Positions 9,518-20,546 of a DNA stretch of 64,000 bases are shown in pieces. The notes under the pieces were generated by a model, which was not told the origin of the DNA, searched no databases, and worked only from the letters and a program-made list of their open reading frames with translations. The DNA is from Sarocladium kiliense (lineage: Eukaryota > Ascomycota > Sordariomycetes > Hypocreales > Sarocladiaceae): the NCBI GenBank assembly GCA_030734395.1, contig JAUZTG010000029.1, positions 4,092,001 through 4,156,000 on the forward strand, written 5' to 3'. How positions within the stretch are numbered: position 1 is the stretch's first letter; every line of letters begins with the position of its first letter. A program made the position numbers and the translations under genes.

Positions 9518-10726
9518 TTAGAATTTCAAGCCGTGCATTATCATAAAGCCTTCAGTACTGCCTCCTTCAGCCCTCATGGACTTCAATTCATTCTCCGTAA
9601 ATAAGTAATTTGTCTGTCCGGTGGAAAACGCTGATTGTTCCTCGTCACTCCCATCGCCTTTGTCGTCATCAGACAGACCCATCATTGCTCGTACCAGGCT
9701 TTTTGCCTCCCCGCAGTCATCAGGGTCAGAGTATCTGAAGCCCTGCCCCTTCATGAAGGCATGATGGCCGCCGAACTCTTCATCAAGAAATGCTCGCTCA
9801 TCTTCATCGAAGAGTCCGGAGTTGTGCTCATGCATCATTGTTGTGACGATTTCCGGAATACTGGGTAGAACAGCACCAACACCGCTCCTAACTTTCGCCA
9901 AGTCTTCCATCTGCGGGATGATCTTGGTTGTCATATCGCGCATGATCTTACGGCCGAAGTCCCGATCATCCTCATCCTCTATCTCCGTCGATGCCACCTC
10001 CAGGAAGGCTTTCTCCCCACCGAAGTGCTCCTTCACCCAAGAAAGCTCGTCGTCGGTGTAAGGGGGTTCGGAAGCATTGGGATCACCAGGAGCCATCGAG
10101 CAGTCTGTTCGTGCAGTGGCATTTCTCCCCTCAAGCTCATTCTTGTACTTGCCCCATCGCGCCTCCTCCTCGGCCGGCCAGTTCACACTGAGTGCGTAGC
10201 TGTGTCCTTCTCGGAACGAGGACGCGCAGTGACCTGGTCCATGAGGCGGTCCACTCAAAAGCAGGGCCGGGAGAATGGTGAGTTGCGCCTGACGGACGGT
10301 CGCAATTCGGCGGCCTTCTGAATCATGTATGGCACCTGGCTTCCCAGCTGACGGTAACGAAATACTATGAAATGGTAACGATCCCCGCCCAAGTCCGACA
10401 ATGTTGCAGATGGCGTCTGGTACATGGAGAACGTCGTAAAAGACCAGGATGCCATGTGCAGCGGAACCGGTGCGTTTGGGGTGGATCTTGACTGGAATGT
10501 TCACGTCTCCAATGCCGATAGCATTGAGCCTCCCACCGTCTAAAACCCCCTGATCGTAGGACGAGAAGGGCTCATAATTGACAAACCAGGCAGGATCTTT
10601 GGCGATGCTATATCGTCAATCAGCTCGGTCTGTTGTGTGCAATCATGCAACTTACTGGACGTTAGACGCTGTGGAGAGCAACCAGTCGGTGTTGAGCGAC
10701 GATGAAGGCACTATTCCCGACGCCAT
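9518..10726 (-). CDS. Domesticated copia/TNT-type Pol-derived protein with acidic C-terminal repeats
   Basis: Two exons (10726-10656, 10607-9518; intron 10608-10655) encode 386 residues. Residues 14-95 match the protease-like beta-barrel found in copia/TNT 1-94 polyproteins: DWLLSTASNVHIAKD, then an AIGIGDV strand and YDVLHVPDAICNIVG. The catalytic D-S/T-G is replaced by S18-T19-A20, so no peptidase activity is expected. No reverse transcriptase, integrase or LTR is visible. The C-terminal half carries an acidic repeat (about 206-249, 287-333 and a broken copy 357-386) of the form DE-x-FGG-x-x-AFM...EAK-x-x-VRAMM. I recall similar genes in many Dothideomycetes. Function is unknown. The third repeat is cut by the stop codon. 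Confidence 0.7.
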
Positions 10727-12376
10727 GGCAGCCACAAGCCACAGGGAGCGACGGTTGGCTGTGCGGGATGTCGCTAGTTGGTGAAGGAGGGTCGTGCAAA
10801 AAGACCATTGATGACTGACATGAACCTAGACCCATTTGTCAAACTCTAAACGAACGGGAGCCCCGAAACGTTGTAAATTGTGGGAAGGTTTGCGCTCGCT
10901 CAGGGGAGCTCAGGCACATCATTGCGATGATGGCCTGGTACCTGACGCCTTTCTCCTGGTGCGGTGCCTGTGCCTGTGCCTGCGAAAACCCAAGCCCTGC
11001 CCTTGTGCTACAGGAGACCGCATTACCCTGAACACCCCGTGTATCAACCAGACCCTTGCCATCAAAGCCCCAACCATCGTTATCACCATATCTCAGCCGC
11101 AAAGGAATGGGCCAACCATCAAGGAGGAGTGTGCGATGGCTCAGGGACTTCAGTAACAAGCGACCAACTCAATTACACAATGGCGTGGTTTTGGCGACCT
11201 CCACCCTTGGGTGGCATCCTTCTCATTATCCACCACCGCCTCTAGGCGCACAGCTGAGTGACCCTGGGAAGCTTTGAATCGGAGATTTGGGAGCCGTGAT
11301 AGCCATCCAATCCGGTGCGGTCGTCATCTCCTGAACTGGTCTTGGGTTGCTCAAGCTAACTTGCGTAGGATCCTCTAGCCGTCGACGATCTCGCGTCGCT
11401 TAATGACCCCCGGCCTCTTTCCCCACCATGCCCTGCAGCCCTTCAGATTTGTGAGACAGACGACGCCATAATAGTTGACAGGTCACTGGGGAAGGCCTGG
11501 GCGATGTCAGTGCGAGTAAGCCTTGATGCAGGCACGTTGGGGGGACGTGCGCCTCATTTCTCGGTTGCTGGAATCTGGTGCCGGATTTGAGCCTCGAGAG
11601 TCGAGACTGTTCCGTGTGGAAATCGACCGCGAGACACTGTAAAGTGTTTTCAGATGGAATGCGTATTGACTTGAGCTGGGTTGCCTCGGGTATATTTACC
11701 GTTCTTCGGCTGGTCAAGACAGTGGCTGGCTACTACCAATAGCAAAGGAGAGTCGACAAAGGTGTAACGTCATTGTCGCTTTATCACGCGTCGACCTTCT
11801 CGCAGTTTCCACGCAGAACAAGCCTGCAGTCATGTTCAAACACCATCACAGCTCCCCGTTGACATGCAATTGCCGATGCAATACAACTGGCGCGAGCAAC
11901 ACCCAAACCCACATTGCGGCCATCCATGATCGACGGTCTCTTCCCTTGACCCACCAACTCCCGAGGACCCCTGCCATACCAGCTCGCGAAAAAGTAACGA
12001 GCGGCGCAGTGTCGCTCGGTGCCGTGGCCGTAGTTGGATTGGTGGCTCAGATTAGGCAGGGATCAGAGACTGTTTGCTGCGGGACGGTTAATCTTGACAT
12101 CCCAACTCGGTGGTCTGCAGCCCCTTCACCCCCCGCTACGGTCCCCCGAGCCACAGCTGAACGCGAGGGTGTACGGTGTGTGCTGGGCACTCCATGTCGA
12201 TTCTGACGTCTTCATCACTCTTTGTCGCCCTAACGACGACTCGAGGAGCGGTTCTGATTCATCACAAAAGCATCACCTTTCGCTCCCCTAACGGCGGCCT
12301 GTCGCGTACGTTGCTCAAGGTGCACAATGCGCTGTTCTAGCACCCTGTGCCTAGCATTGTCCTCTGACTAGCGGCC
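10727..12376. other. Gene-free 1.65-kb stretch upstream of the CSC1-like gene
   Basis: This holds the upstream regions of the retroelement-derived gene (leftward) and the CSC1-like gene (rightward). Several frames near 100 codons occur on both strands (10836-11159 overlaps itself on both), with no domain, no splice continuity and low-complexity composition. I see no supported gene. Confidence 0.45.
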
Positions 12377-15300
12377 ATGGGCAACCTAATCTCGGTGGTG
12401 AGAGCAACCTTTCTCGAGAGCCCTCACTTGACTGAACTGCAAACGCTGACCACAGGTGGTGACCTAGAATCAAGAAGATGATACGAGGAAGGGTTCGGCG
12501 CGTGAGGATTCCGAGGGAGGGGGCACACTGAGTGCTGCGAACGGCAACAAATCGTCCTCGCTTGCAAAGCTCGGCGCAACCTTCATCCCGATCAGCATCT
12601 ACGTCGCGATCTGTCTCCTGCTATTCATAGTTCTGAGACGGAAGCTCAAGAGAGTTTATGCACCACGGACCATTCAAACCTTGAGAGCGCCTCAGTATGA
12701 ACTATGTCCCTATCTCTCAATGACAACCTGCTAAAGCTCCGTTCAGAATTCCCAGTCCTGAGTTACCTGATGGCTGGTTCAACTGGATATTGCCCTTCTT
12801 TCGCACTCCAGATACCTTTGTCCTTAATCATGGGTCACTCGACGGCTATTTCTTCTTACGATACTTGCGTGTGCTTCGCAACATCTCCATCGCAGGAATG
12901 ATCATCACATGGCCCATTCTCTTCCCAATAAATGCAACAGGCGGAGGTGGCTTCTCAGAGCTAGAACGTATCAGCTTGAGCAATGTCGTTGATACCAGGA
13001 GGCTTTTTGCACATGCGATAGTGGCTTGGGTCTTCTTTAGTGAGCATAGGCGCTCCCCTTACTCTAAGAACTTTCTCAACTGACTTACGCAGGCTTCGTG
13101 GTCTTGACCGTTGTTCGAGAGAGCATCTACTTCGTCAATCTGCGCCAAGCATATCTCTCCTCGCCGTACTACGCCGATCGTCTGTCCTCGCGTACCGTTC
13201 TCTTGACGTCCGTCCCGAAGAAGTACCTCGACGAAGGTCGCTTACGCAAGCTCTACGGCGACTCTGTCCGAAAGATCTGGATCCCCAAGACCTCGAAGGA
13301 ACTCGCAAATGCAGTCAAGGAGAGAGAGCAGACTGCCGAGCGACTTGAGAAAGCCGAAATTGCTCTCATCAAGAAGGCCAACGTTGCCCGTCTGAAGGAG
13401 CTCCAGCGCAAGGAAAAGTCGAGATCGAAGCATCAATCGTCTACGGAAGCGATCGCCCCGGAGAAGGACAAAACTGCCCTAGAAGATGCGGATAGGGAGA
13501 CCGAGATATCTGGAAGAGGACCTTCACCGATCCAGGAGCCACAGTCTCCTATTTCTCCCATCTCGCCTAGTGTCAGCGACTCGGCAAGCAGCGTTCGAAG
13601 CAGACGAAGCACGCAGAATGGCCCGGCCCACATCAACACACATGACCACGGGTCCGAAGAGCTGGATAACCCAGAATATCAGCATCCATATGGCTACAGC
13701 TCTACGCTACCCGACGTGCGAGGTTCCGTAGCCGCCCAGTGGATAGGAGCAGAAAAACGACCTACCCATCGCCCAATCGGCAATTTTGGCAGGAAGGTCG
13801 ACACAATCAGGTGGACTCGAAACCGACTGCAGGAGCTGAATAAACAGATCTACAAGATGCGTCGAGCCATTAAGCGAGATGACGATCAGAAAATACCAGC
13901 TGCGTTTATCGAGTTCGATACCCAAGAGAGCGCACAGGCAGCCCAGCAAGTTCTCGCGCATCACCGTCCCCTGCAAATGTCGCCACGCCTCCTCGGTATC
14001 CGCCCAGACGAGGTTGTCTGGAGCACTCTATACATTCCATGGTGGCAACGAACTGTCCGCCGGTTTGCCATGCTCACCCTGATTGCTGCCGCCATTGTAT
14101 TCTGGTCTATCCCATCGGCCTTGGTGGGCATGCTCTCGAGTATCGACTTCCTTGCTCAGACGTTCACATTCCTGTCCTTTATTCTCAAGCTTCCCAAACC
14201 AATTTTGGGTTTCATCCAAGGTTTCGTGCCAGCATTGGTGCTTTCCTTGTTCATGTCACTGGTTCCATCCATGATTCGAGGTGAGTGACAATTCGCAAGT
14301 TATAAGTCCAAGGGAGATTATTGTGAGCTAACAGTGTATCATAGTGTGTGCGAGAATTGCCGGCGTGCCATCCCAGTGCAAAGTTGAGCTCTTCACCCAA
14401 ACAGCCTACTTCGGCTTCCAAGTCGTTCAGGTTTTCTTGGTCACCACTCTCACCTCAGCAGCATCAAATGCTATCCTGGGTGTCTTGCAAGAGCCTATGA
14501 CCGCACCTTCAGTACTAGCTGAGAGTATGCCTCAAGCCTCGAACTTCTACATCTCCTACATTTTGATTCAGTGTCTGGCCAACGGCGGTACCACAATCAT
14601 TCATCCGTTTGATCTGTTGCGGCACTTGATCATACCGAAGGTTAGCCACCTCCCGCGAACGCACTACAGAGTGTGGCGGAGACTTCTACGCCCATACTGG
14701 GGACGAGAGTTTCCCGTGTTCGCGAACATGGGAGTCATTGGTATGCCCTCCTCATCTAATTAATAGCCAATCTTAAGCTAATTGTTCTCACAGCAATCGC
14801 GTATTCCTGCCTGGCACCTTTGGTTCTCCTCTTCTCGGCCGGAGGCATGGCTTTCATGCACACGGTTTGGAAGTACAACTTGCTCTATGTTTGTGACTCT
14901 GATCTGGACTCCAAGGGGTTGTTCTACCCACGTGCGCTCCTCCACATTCTTGTTGGGCTATACATCACTGTGGTGTGTATGGTCGGCGTCTTCGGTCTCA
15001 AGGGGGCCTACGGCCCAATGGCATTGATGGTTCTCTTCCTCGTCGTGACTGGACTTGTGCACGTATCACTGAGCGAGGCCCTGTCCCCTCATCTCTCGAG
15101 CTTGCCGCAAACCCTTACGCTGGAGGAGCAGATCCAAGAGGAGGAGCGTGCTAAGCGCGAAAGGGAAGAGGCTGACCGACAAGACGGGCGTACCGAGCAA
15201 GAAGGAGCGGCAGCTGCCTACTACGATGAGAATGAGGAATTTGGTGAAGATGAAGGCTACGAGACGCCCCCTTCGGACGATGAAGATGGGGACGACCATC

Positions 15301-15800
15301 AAGTTACTGGCACTCGAGCTGTCGAAGGCTCAAGCTCGGTCAGAGCTACCGTCACTGCATTTGTCACCGACCGTTTCCGTTCATCTGCAAAAGAAACCGC
15401 CGACAGCACAGGCTTCACCAAGTGGCTCAACGATATCAAGATCTGGGGCGGTATGGACCCGCATGCAAGCGCACCCAGCGCTTTCGCAAAGTGGTTGCAT
15501 CCTCAAACCTACGAGGACTTCATCGCCCTGCGGAAGATGCTGCCTCACGAGGACCACCTTCCCGATATCGTCTACTCTGATGAGGACCGTAGGTTCCGTG
15601 ACTACTTGCCGCCTGAGATGACAGCGCCGAAGCCGACAATATGGATTCCGCAGGATGAAGGCAGGGTGAGCCGACAAGAAGTTGCTCACACCCGCAAGCT
15701 GGCGAGTATTTCCGATGTGGGCGCGAGGTTGGATAATCAGGGGAGGGTGATCATTGATCTCAACAAGGCGCCATACAAGGAGCCTAATATCCTACTGTAA
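12377..15800 (+). CDS. CSC1/OSCA-family (DUF221, RSN1-type) calcium-permeable channel
   Basis: Six exons (12377-12397, 12468-12694, 12747-13039, 13093-14280, 14345-14740, 14794-15800) encode 1043 residues. Order: N-terminal TM (LGATFIPISIYVAICLLLFIVLRR), LPDGWFNW and TPDTFVLNHGSLDGYFFLRYLR, a cytosolic domain with a charged coiled coil (about 300-345), then the DUF221 core from RPDEVVWSTLYIPWWQRTVR through about seven TM segments including ANGGTTIIHPFDLL. A long acidic cytosolic C-terminus ends in the PHM7-type extension (IWIPQDEGRVSRQEV...). OSCA/CSC1 proteins are mechano- or osmosensitive cation channels of plasma and internal membranes. The first exon (seven codons) is the least certain part; the frame closes upstream at 12465, so some 5' splice is needed. 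Confidence 0.88.
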
Positions 15801-15995
15801 TGTGTTGATCGAGTCACGTAATATCCAATGAATGAGTACACGATGTAATTTTAGATTCACAAACACGTTCCATGGTATCATGGTGACTTATAAATGTTGT
15901 CTTTGATCCTGGCTGCCCCAAGCTCGTACTACTCGCTACTGTGCTCATTAAGTTCAACCCTTAAGCCTCGTGACCGTACCCATTGATGGAATGGC

Positions 15996-17018
15996 TCACT
16001 CCATGACCAAAACATTCTTGAATCGCGGCTTGCCTTCAGCTACGCTGTCCACAGCCTTCTGAACATCAACGAGAGGGAACTTCTCGATCATGCACTTGAC
16101 GCCATGCCTCCTTGCAAATGCAATCGTTTCCTCACTATCAAGCGCATGACCTGATGGCCATCCCTGCACGCTTTGCCTCTTGATAACCATGTTCGTCGTA
16201 TCAAAGCTTGCTTCTCCAACAGTAGACAGAAGCAGAAGTTTTCCACCAGTAGCGAGTCCACCCATCAGTGGCCCGAGGAGTTTCGGGTTTGGCGCCGTCT
16301 GGATGATGCACTCTGCGCCACCTAGCTTCGTGAGCTCTTGGGCGGCGTCTGAGTCCCGGCTGTTGATGTAGTGGTGGGCCCCAAGCTCCTTCGCAAAGGC
16401 AGCTTTGTCATTACCAGATGAGAGAACGGCGACTTCATAGCCCATCTTGTTGGCAAACTGCACTGCGAGATGTCCGAGAGCTCCCAGGCCTTGGACAGCG
16501 ACGAGAGCACCGTGCTGAATATGTTGCTTGCGGAGTCCGTTGAAGACGGTGATGCCGGCGCAGAGAAGAGGAGCAGCCTCTGCAGGATCCATATCACGCG
16601 GAATGCGAGCAAGTGCCTCAGCGCGAAGCAGGACATACTCAGCGTAGCCACCATCTCTGCTCAACCCATTGACCTCCTCATTCTCACAGATATTGAAGTT
16701 GCCCCGCTGGCACGCTCTGCAAGTACCATCATGGCCACCATGCCACGGTCCACCAACGCGCTCACCAAGCTTGAAGTTAGTCACAGAGGAGCCGAGCTCG
16801 ACGATATCACCGACGATTTCATGCCCAGGAATACGAGGGAAGATGTCGCCTAGGTGGCCGCGAGCGATGGCGAGGTCGGAGAAGCAGACACCGCAGGCGA
16901 GGACTTTGACGAGGACTTGATGTTCAGAAGGGTGCTTGAGCTCGACGTCGGAGAGAGTGAGAGGCTCGTTGGCGGCCTTGATGACCACGGCCTTGTATGT
17001 CTTGGGAAGGGAGGCCAT
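15996..17018 (-). CDS. Zinc-dependent alcohol dehydrogenase (MDR family)
   Basis: A single exon of 340 residues. The GroES-like N-terminal domain has the catalytic zinc ligands C45 (ACGVCFSD, with Phe where many family members have His), H66-E67 (PGHE) and C153. The structural zinc loop is D97-C100-C103-C111, so Asp replaces the first Cys, a variant common in fungal members. The Rossmann domain has GLGALG (177-182) for NAD(P). It should oxidise or reduce alcohol/aldehyde substrates in the cytosol; which ones is not evident. A TATA box lies upstream at 17133-17141. It is convergent with the CSC1-like gene (195-bp gap). Confidence 0.88.
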   Translation of the reverse strand: MASLPKTYKAVVIKAANEPLTLSDVELKHPSEHQVLVKVLACGVCFSDLAIARGHLGDIFPRIPGHEIVGDIVELGSSVTNFKLGERVGGPWHGGHDGTCRACQRGNFNICENEEVNGLSRDGGYAEYVLLRAEALARIPRDMDPAEAAPLLCAGITVFNGLRKQHIQHGALVAVQGLGALGHLAVQFANKMGYEVAVLSSGNDKAAFAKELGAHHYINSRDSDAAQELTKLGGAECIIQTAPNPKLLGPLMGGLATGGKLLLLSTVGEASFDTTNMVIKRQSVQGWPSGHALDSEETIAFARRHGVKCMIEKFPLVDVQKAVDSVAEGKPRFKNVLVME

Positions 17019-17629
17019 CGCTGTGATTGATTGATTGCTTGATTGATTGATACGATTTGATAGTGTGAGAGTAGAGGTCGAGGAAGTAGAATGTTTGTTC
17101 TATCAATCCGGAATGAAGGGAGTCATCGTGGCTATTATATAGCCTCCAAAGTTAGCCTGACGAACTTTGTCAATTCCTCTGTCGTCATTGACCACTACGC
17201 CGATGGTCATCGAAAACGCCATGCATACTGCGAAGCCCAGTTGTCGGAGAGGATGGTGCTACACTAATCCCGAGACAGCCTCAGCGGATGTCCGACACGT
17301 GTGGTGCTACAACGGAATTGCAGTCTGGAACGTATCCCGCATCTCACCTATATTCGCCAATCTCTAACGATAAATCCGTGTCAATGCCCATTGGAGGAAG
17401 GTGGGCGAACCTTACATTCTCGATTGAGTGGAGGGTGGATGGATATGACTGAGCGTGTCGGATTTATCCAGCTCGCTGTAAAGCCGATAGCTCAATCTCA
17501 CTGCCCGGTCGCCAGTCCGACAAATGCGAAGCAGGGCTGCATGACTCACAGGCCAGGATCGATAAGATAAACAAATTAAGACAGAAATATCTCGGCCTTC
17601 GAAGCGCTCTGATGAAGATATCCCAAACT
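17019..17629. other. Intergenic: alcohol dehydrogenase promoter
   Basis: This is the upstream region of the leftward alcohol dehydrogenase gene and the 3' flank of the PARG gene. It includes a GATT-rich stretch just before the ATG (17025-17060) and a TATA box. No gene is seen. Confidence 0.45.
17133..17141 (-). promoter_or_regulatory. TATA box of alcohol dehydrogenase gene
   Basis: The minus strand reads TATATAATA about 115 bp upstream of the alcohol dehydrogenase ATG at 17018. Position and sequence fit a core promoter. Most other genes in the window lack such a clear TATA. Confidence 0.5.
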
Positions 17630-18997
17630 TCAGAGTAATGAAAACATTGCTCGTGTTGTTTCGAGTCGCTTGGTGTCTCGAGAAACTCTGGCCAGGAGAC
17701 TCTCCAGATCTTGCACCGTCCAGGAACTTGGAACTTGGGCTATCAAATCTCTGAGCTCCGTTGGAAAGCTGCCATGGGAATCATCACAAACAACAGTCAG
17801 CCTTCGTCCGGCTAGGGAGGCTGCAATCCATAGAATGACCATCTTAATCCCTGGATCACCGTTGAAGGCACCACAACCCCAGATACCGGCATAGACTGTC
17901 GCAAGGTCTCCCGAAGTCCAAGACGAAAAGGCAGTATAAGCTTTTCGAACCTCTCTCTGGATGTTCTCGGGTTGCAAGTCAGGGAGGCCGCTTTCATCAT
18001 CTAGCTCGTCGATCTCCAGGGCGTCCATGAACAAGAGTCGTCCACCCGCTCTGCGTTCGCTTGCGAGCGGTTCCCATTTGACATTGCGTCTCTGGCCGGT
18101 TATATAGAGCATTGGCGATGCGCCCTCAACGGTGAGCGTGTGAGTGGCTTGCAGTGTTGGCGTCACCAGCACTGCCGGGCCAGCCTCTGGACAATTTCCC
18201 ATGTATATTTCCTCTTGGGTTGCCGATTGACCAAAACCGATGTCCTTATTCGCAGAGATCACCACGGCTCCCCCTTGTCCCTGAGATGAAAGCTCTTGTA
18301 GTTGCGTATCATAGCATTCAACGATTTGGACAGATATAGGCTGAAGGCGGACATGCGCTGTGCCGAGCGGTTGAGTGCTCGTTCTGTGGTAATCATGCAG
18401 GGAGTATATCACTTCCGCAGCCGTAGGCGTTGTCACTTTCTGATCAGTAAGTTCCAACTTTGTGAAGTATGTAAACAAGGCCTCAATGTACATCTCTGCT
18501 GCATATGGATGCCGTTGTGAAGAGGAATACCAGATGCTGAAGTCAAAGTATCCATCTCGTCCTTCTGGACAGTCCAACGTGCAGAGGAACTGGTGAGCCA
18601 CCAGGGACGCGACTTGGACCTTCGAAAGACATAACTTTGATCCTGGTTGTAGTCTCGGCAATTTTCGATCAGGGAAGCAAGTTGGTAGCTGGAGGCTATA
18701 GTAGGCAACTTTCGGCCAAATGTCGACAAAGAACGATGGGCTATGCTTGTCTACCATGCCTCTCAGGGTACCATAGTCACCAGCGTCACCAGACGAACCC
18801 CGAATGACGTTAGATATAGTATCTAACAGTCCAATTAGTTGCTCGGTGGATTTCACAGGTGGTTGCAATAGCTGTTCGAGCACTCTCCAGACTGACACAA
18901 GACCATCGTCCCCTTCTTCATCGTCATCGAGGACACTGAAGCGATCCAGCCGCCTCAGGGCGGGGGAATTGGGAAGAAGATACCATGAACGGTCCAT
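17630..18997 (-). CDS. Poly(ADP-ribose) glycohydrolase (PARG)
   Basis: The 455-residue protein starts at MDRSWYLLPNSPALRRLDRFS. The N-terminal helical part is followed by the PARG macrodomain-like catalytic core. The signature here is ANKDIGFGQSATQEEIYMG, in which the tandem Glu of the QEE motif is kept, followed by NCPE. Further on are ITGQRRNVKWEP, LLFMDALEIDELD and the WGCGAFNGDP motif that lines the active site. PARG removes ADP-ribose polymers made by PARP after DNA damage. The glycine-rich signature is GFG rather than the animal GGG. A Met at 19102 with a candidate intron (19009-19059) would add 20 residues and is an equally possible start. It is divergent from RRP41. Confidence 0.85.
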   Translation of the reverse strand: MDRSWYLLPNSPALRRLDRFSVLDDDEEGDDGLVSVWRVLEQLLQPPVKSTEQLIGLLDTISNVIRGSSGDAGDYGTLRGMVDKHSPSFFVDIWPKVAYYSLQLPTCFPDRKLPRLQPGSKLCLSKVQVASLVAHQFLCTLDCPEGRDGYFDFSIWYSSSQRHPYAAEMYIEALFTYFTKLELTDQKVTTPTAAEVIYSLHDYHRTSTQPLGTAHVRLQPISVQIVECYDTQLQELSSQGQGGAVVISANKDIGFGQSATQEEIYMGNCPEAGPAVLVTPTLQATHTLTVEGASPMLYITGQRRNVKWEPLASERRAGGRLLFMDALEIDELDDESGLPDLQPENIQREVRKAYTAFSSWTSGDLATVYAGIWGCGAFNGDPGIKMVILWIAASLAGRRLTVVCDDSHGSFPTELRDLIAQVPSSWTVQDLESLLARVSRDTKRLETTRAMFSLL

Positions 18998-19545
18998 AGT
19001 ATGTGGTGCTAATATTAAGGACAGTAAATGCGTCCCGAACCTCGCTTTGCTGGACTTACACTGATTAAGTAGGGTTTGTTGTCTAGTCTGCAATTGAGTC
19101 ATTCGGCAGATCGCGCCTAGCGCATTCAGCTGAAGGCACAGCCCATTCTCCGGAAGATCTTGAAGATTGTGGCAAGAGCAAAGCCTAATGCCTAGAAGTA
19201 CCTTCTATTAGCTATTTGAGACCTACTAAAGCGAAATAAATTCGTGATTCTAGCATGACGACCGCAAGGGTGTGTGTGTGTGTTTGCTTCGTTCAGCATC
19301 GGCAAGATGGGGGACGGAGCGCTGAAGCTGGATGCGACGCAGCACCAGCCACGTAGAGGGGCAGCAGTGAGCTCCAGCCACATAAGGCGCCACACTAGCG
19401 AGCCCCACTGTCTTCTTCCCAAAATTCATGTCAATCATTGAGAGCTTCCAGATATTGCAAAGGGAAGACTCTCTGCGTTGCCGATCATTATACACGTCTT
19501 TCCCCCCGCTCGCTTCTCCTTCGTTCCATCCCACAGTCTCTCAAA
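18998..19545. promoter_or_regulatory. Divergent promoter, PARG / RRP41
   Basis: This shared upstream region contains a candidate 5' exon/intron of the PARG gene (19009-19102), a short (GT)n run near 19269-19283 and a pyrimidine-rich tract just before the RRP41 ATG. No other gene is seen. Confidence 0.45.
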
Positions 19546-20415
19546 ATGCCATTGGACACGTCTACCTACTCTCTCGCCCTTCTGCGCGTCGACGGCCGCC
19601 GCTGGAACGAACTTCGTCGACTTCATGCCCAGATCCGAACCCAGGACGCCGCCGATGGCTCCTCATACCTTGAGATGGGCCATACGAAGGTCATGTGTAT
19701 TGTGACAGGCCCTTCGGAGCAGAACCAACAGCAAAAACGAGGTGCTGGGGGTGCTGGTGCGCAAAAAGACACAGCTTCAGTCAATGTAAATATCATCATC
19801 GCGGGGTTCTCGAGCGTTGACCGTAAGAGGAGCGGCAGGAATGACAAGTGAGCACCTCTTTGGGACATTCAAGGGCAGTCAAAGCTAACAATCGAATTTA
19901 GGCGCATTCAGGAGCTCGAAATTACGATTGCAAAGGCTCTCGCGTCCAACCTCCACACCCACCTCTTCCCACACTCCTCCATCAGCATCTCCCTCCACGT
20001 CCTCTCACAAGACGGATCCCTCCTCGCCGCCCTCCTGAACGCAACCACACTCGCGCTGATCGACGCTGGTATTCCGATGACAGACTACATCGCCGCGTGT
20101 ACAGCTGGCTCAACCTCATCTTACTCAGCAGGCGACGACTCCGCCGACCCGCTTCTCGATCTGAACAATCAGGAGGAGCAGGAGCTGCCCTTCTTGACCG
20201 TGGCTACGCTGGGTGACAGTGACCGTGTGGCGGTTCTCAATTGCGAGAGCCGGGTGCAGGTCAGTCGTCTGGAGAGCATGCTAGTCGTTGGTGTCGATGG
20301 GTGCAAGCAAGTGAAGCAATTCCTGGACCGCATCATCAAGGAGCAGGGCGTCAAGATGGTCAAGGACGGAGCTGTAGAGAAGAGTGACGTTATGGGGATG
20401 GAGTTGGATGATTAA
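19546..20415 (+). CDS. RRP41: Exosome complex subunit RRP41 (SKI6), RNase PH family
   Basis: Two exons (19546-19847, 19902-20415) give 271 residues. The RNase PH fold shows VDGRRWNELRRL, where RRP41 usually has RPDGR-x-x-ELR, then SSYLEMGHTKVMCIVTGPSE and, after the intron, RIQELEITIAKALASNLHTHLFPHSSISI and LAALLNATTLALIDAGIPMTDYIAACTAG. These match eukaryotic RRP41, a structural subunit of the nuclear and cytoplasmic RNA exosome ring for 3'-5' RNA processing and decay. The C-terminal tail is acidic. Length is slightly above the yeast protein because of a linker after GPSEQNQQQ. Confidence 0.92.
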
Positions 20416-20546
20416 AAGCATGGAAATGCTCCGAATCATATGCTGTCGTCACAAGAGCACGGGAAAGGATGTCCGAGGTAAGAACCCTTCTTGATTCAAA
20501 GCGAGTTTACAGTATTGATGCTTACAAGTTACATTGAACATAGCCA

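Noticed and set aside
10836..11159. Overlapping 106-codon frames on both strands
   Set aside because: Neither shows a motif; complementary frames of equal length suggest lack of stops by composition.
12377..12397. Alternative that the CSC1-like gene starts inside exon 2
   Set aside because: No in-frame ATG exists between the stop at 12465 and the first TM segment, so an upstream exon is needed; the seven-codon exon is the best candidate but remains uncertain.
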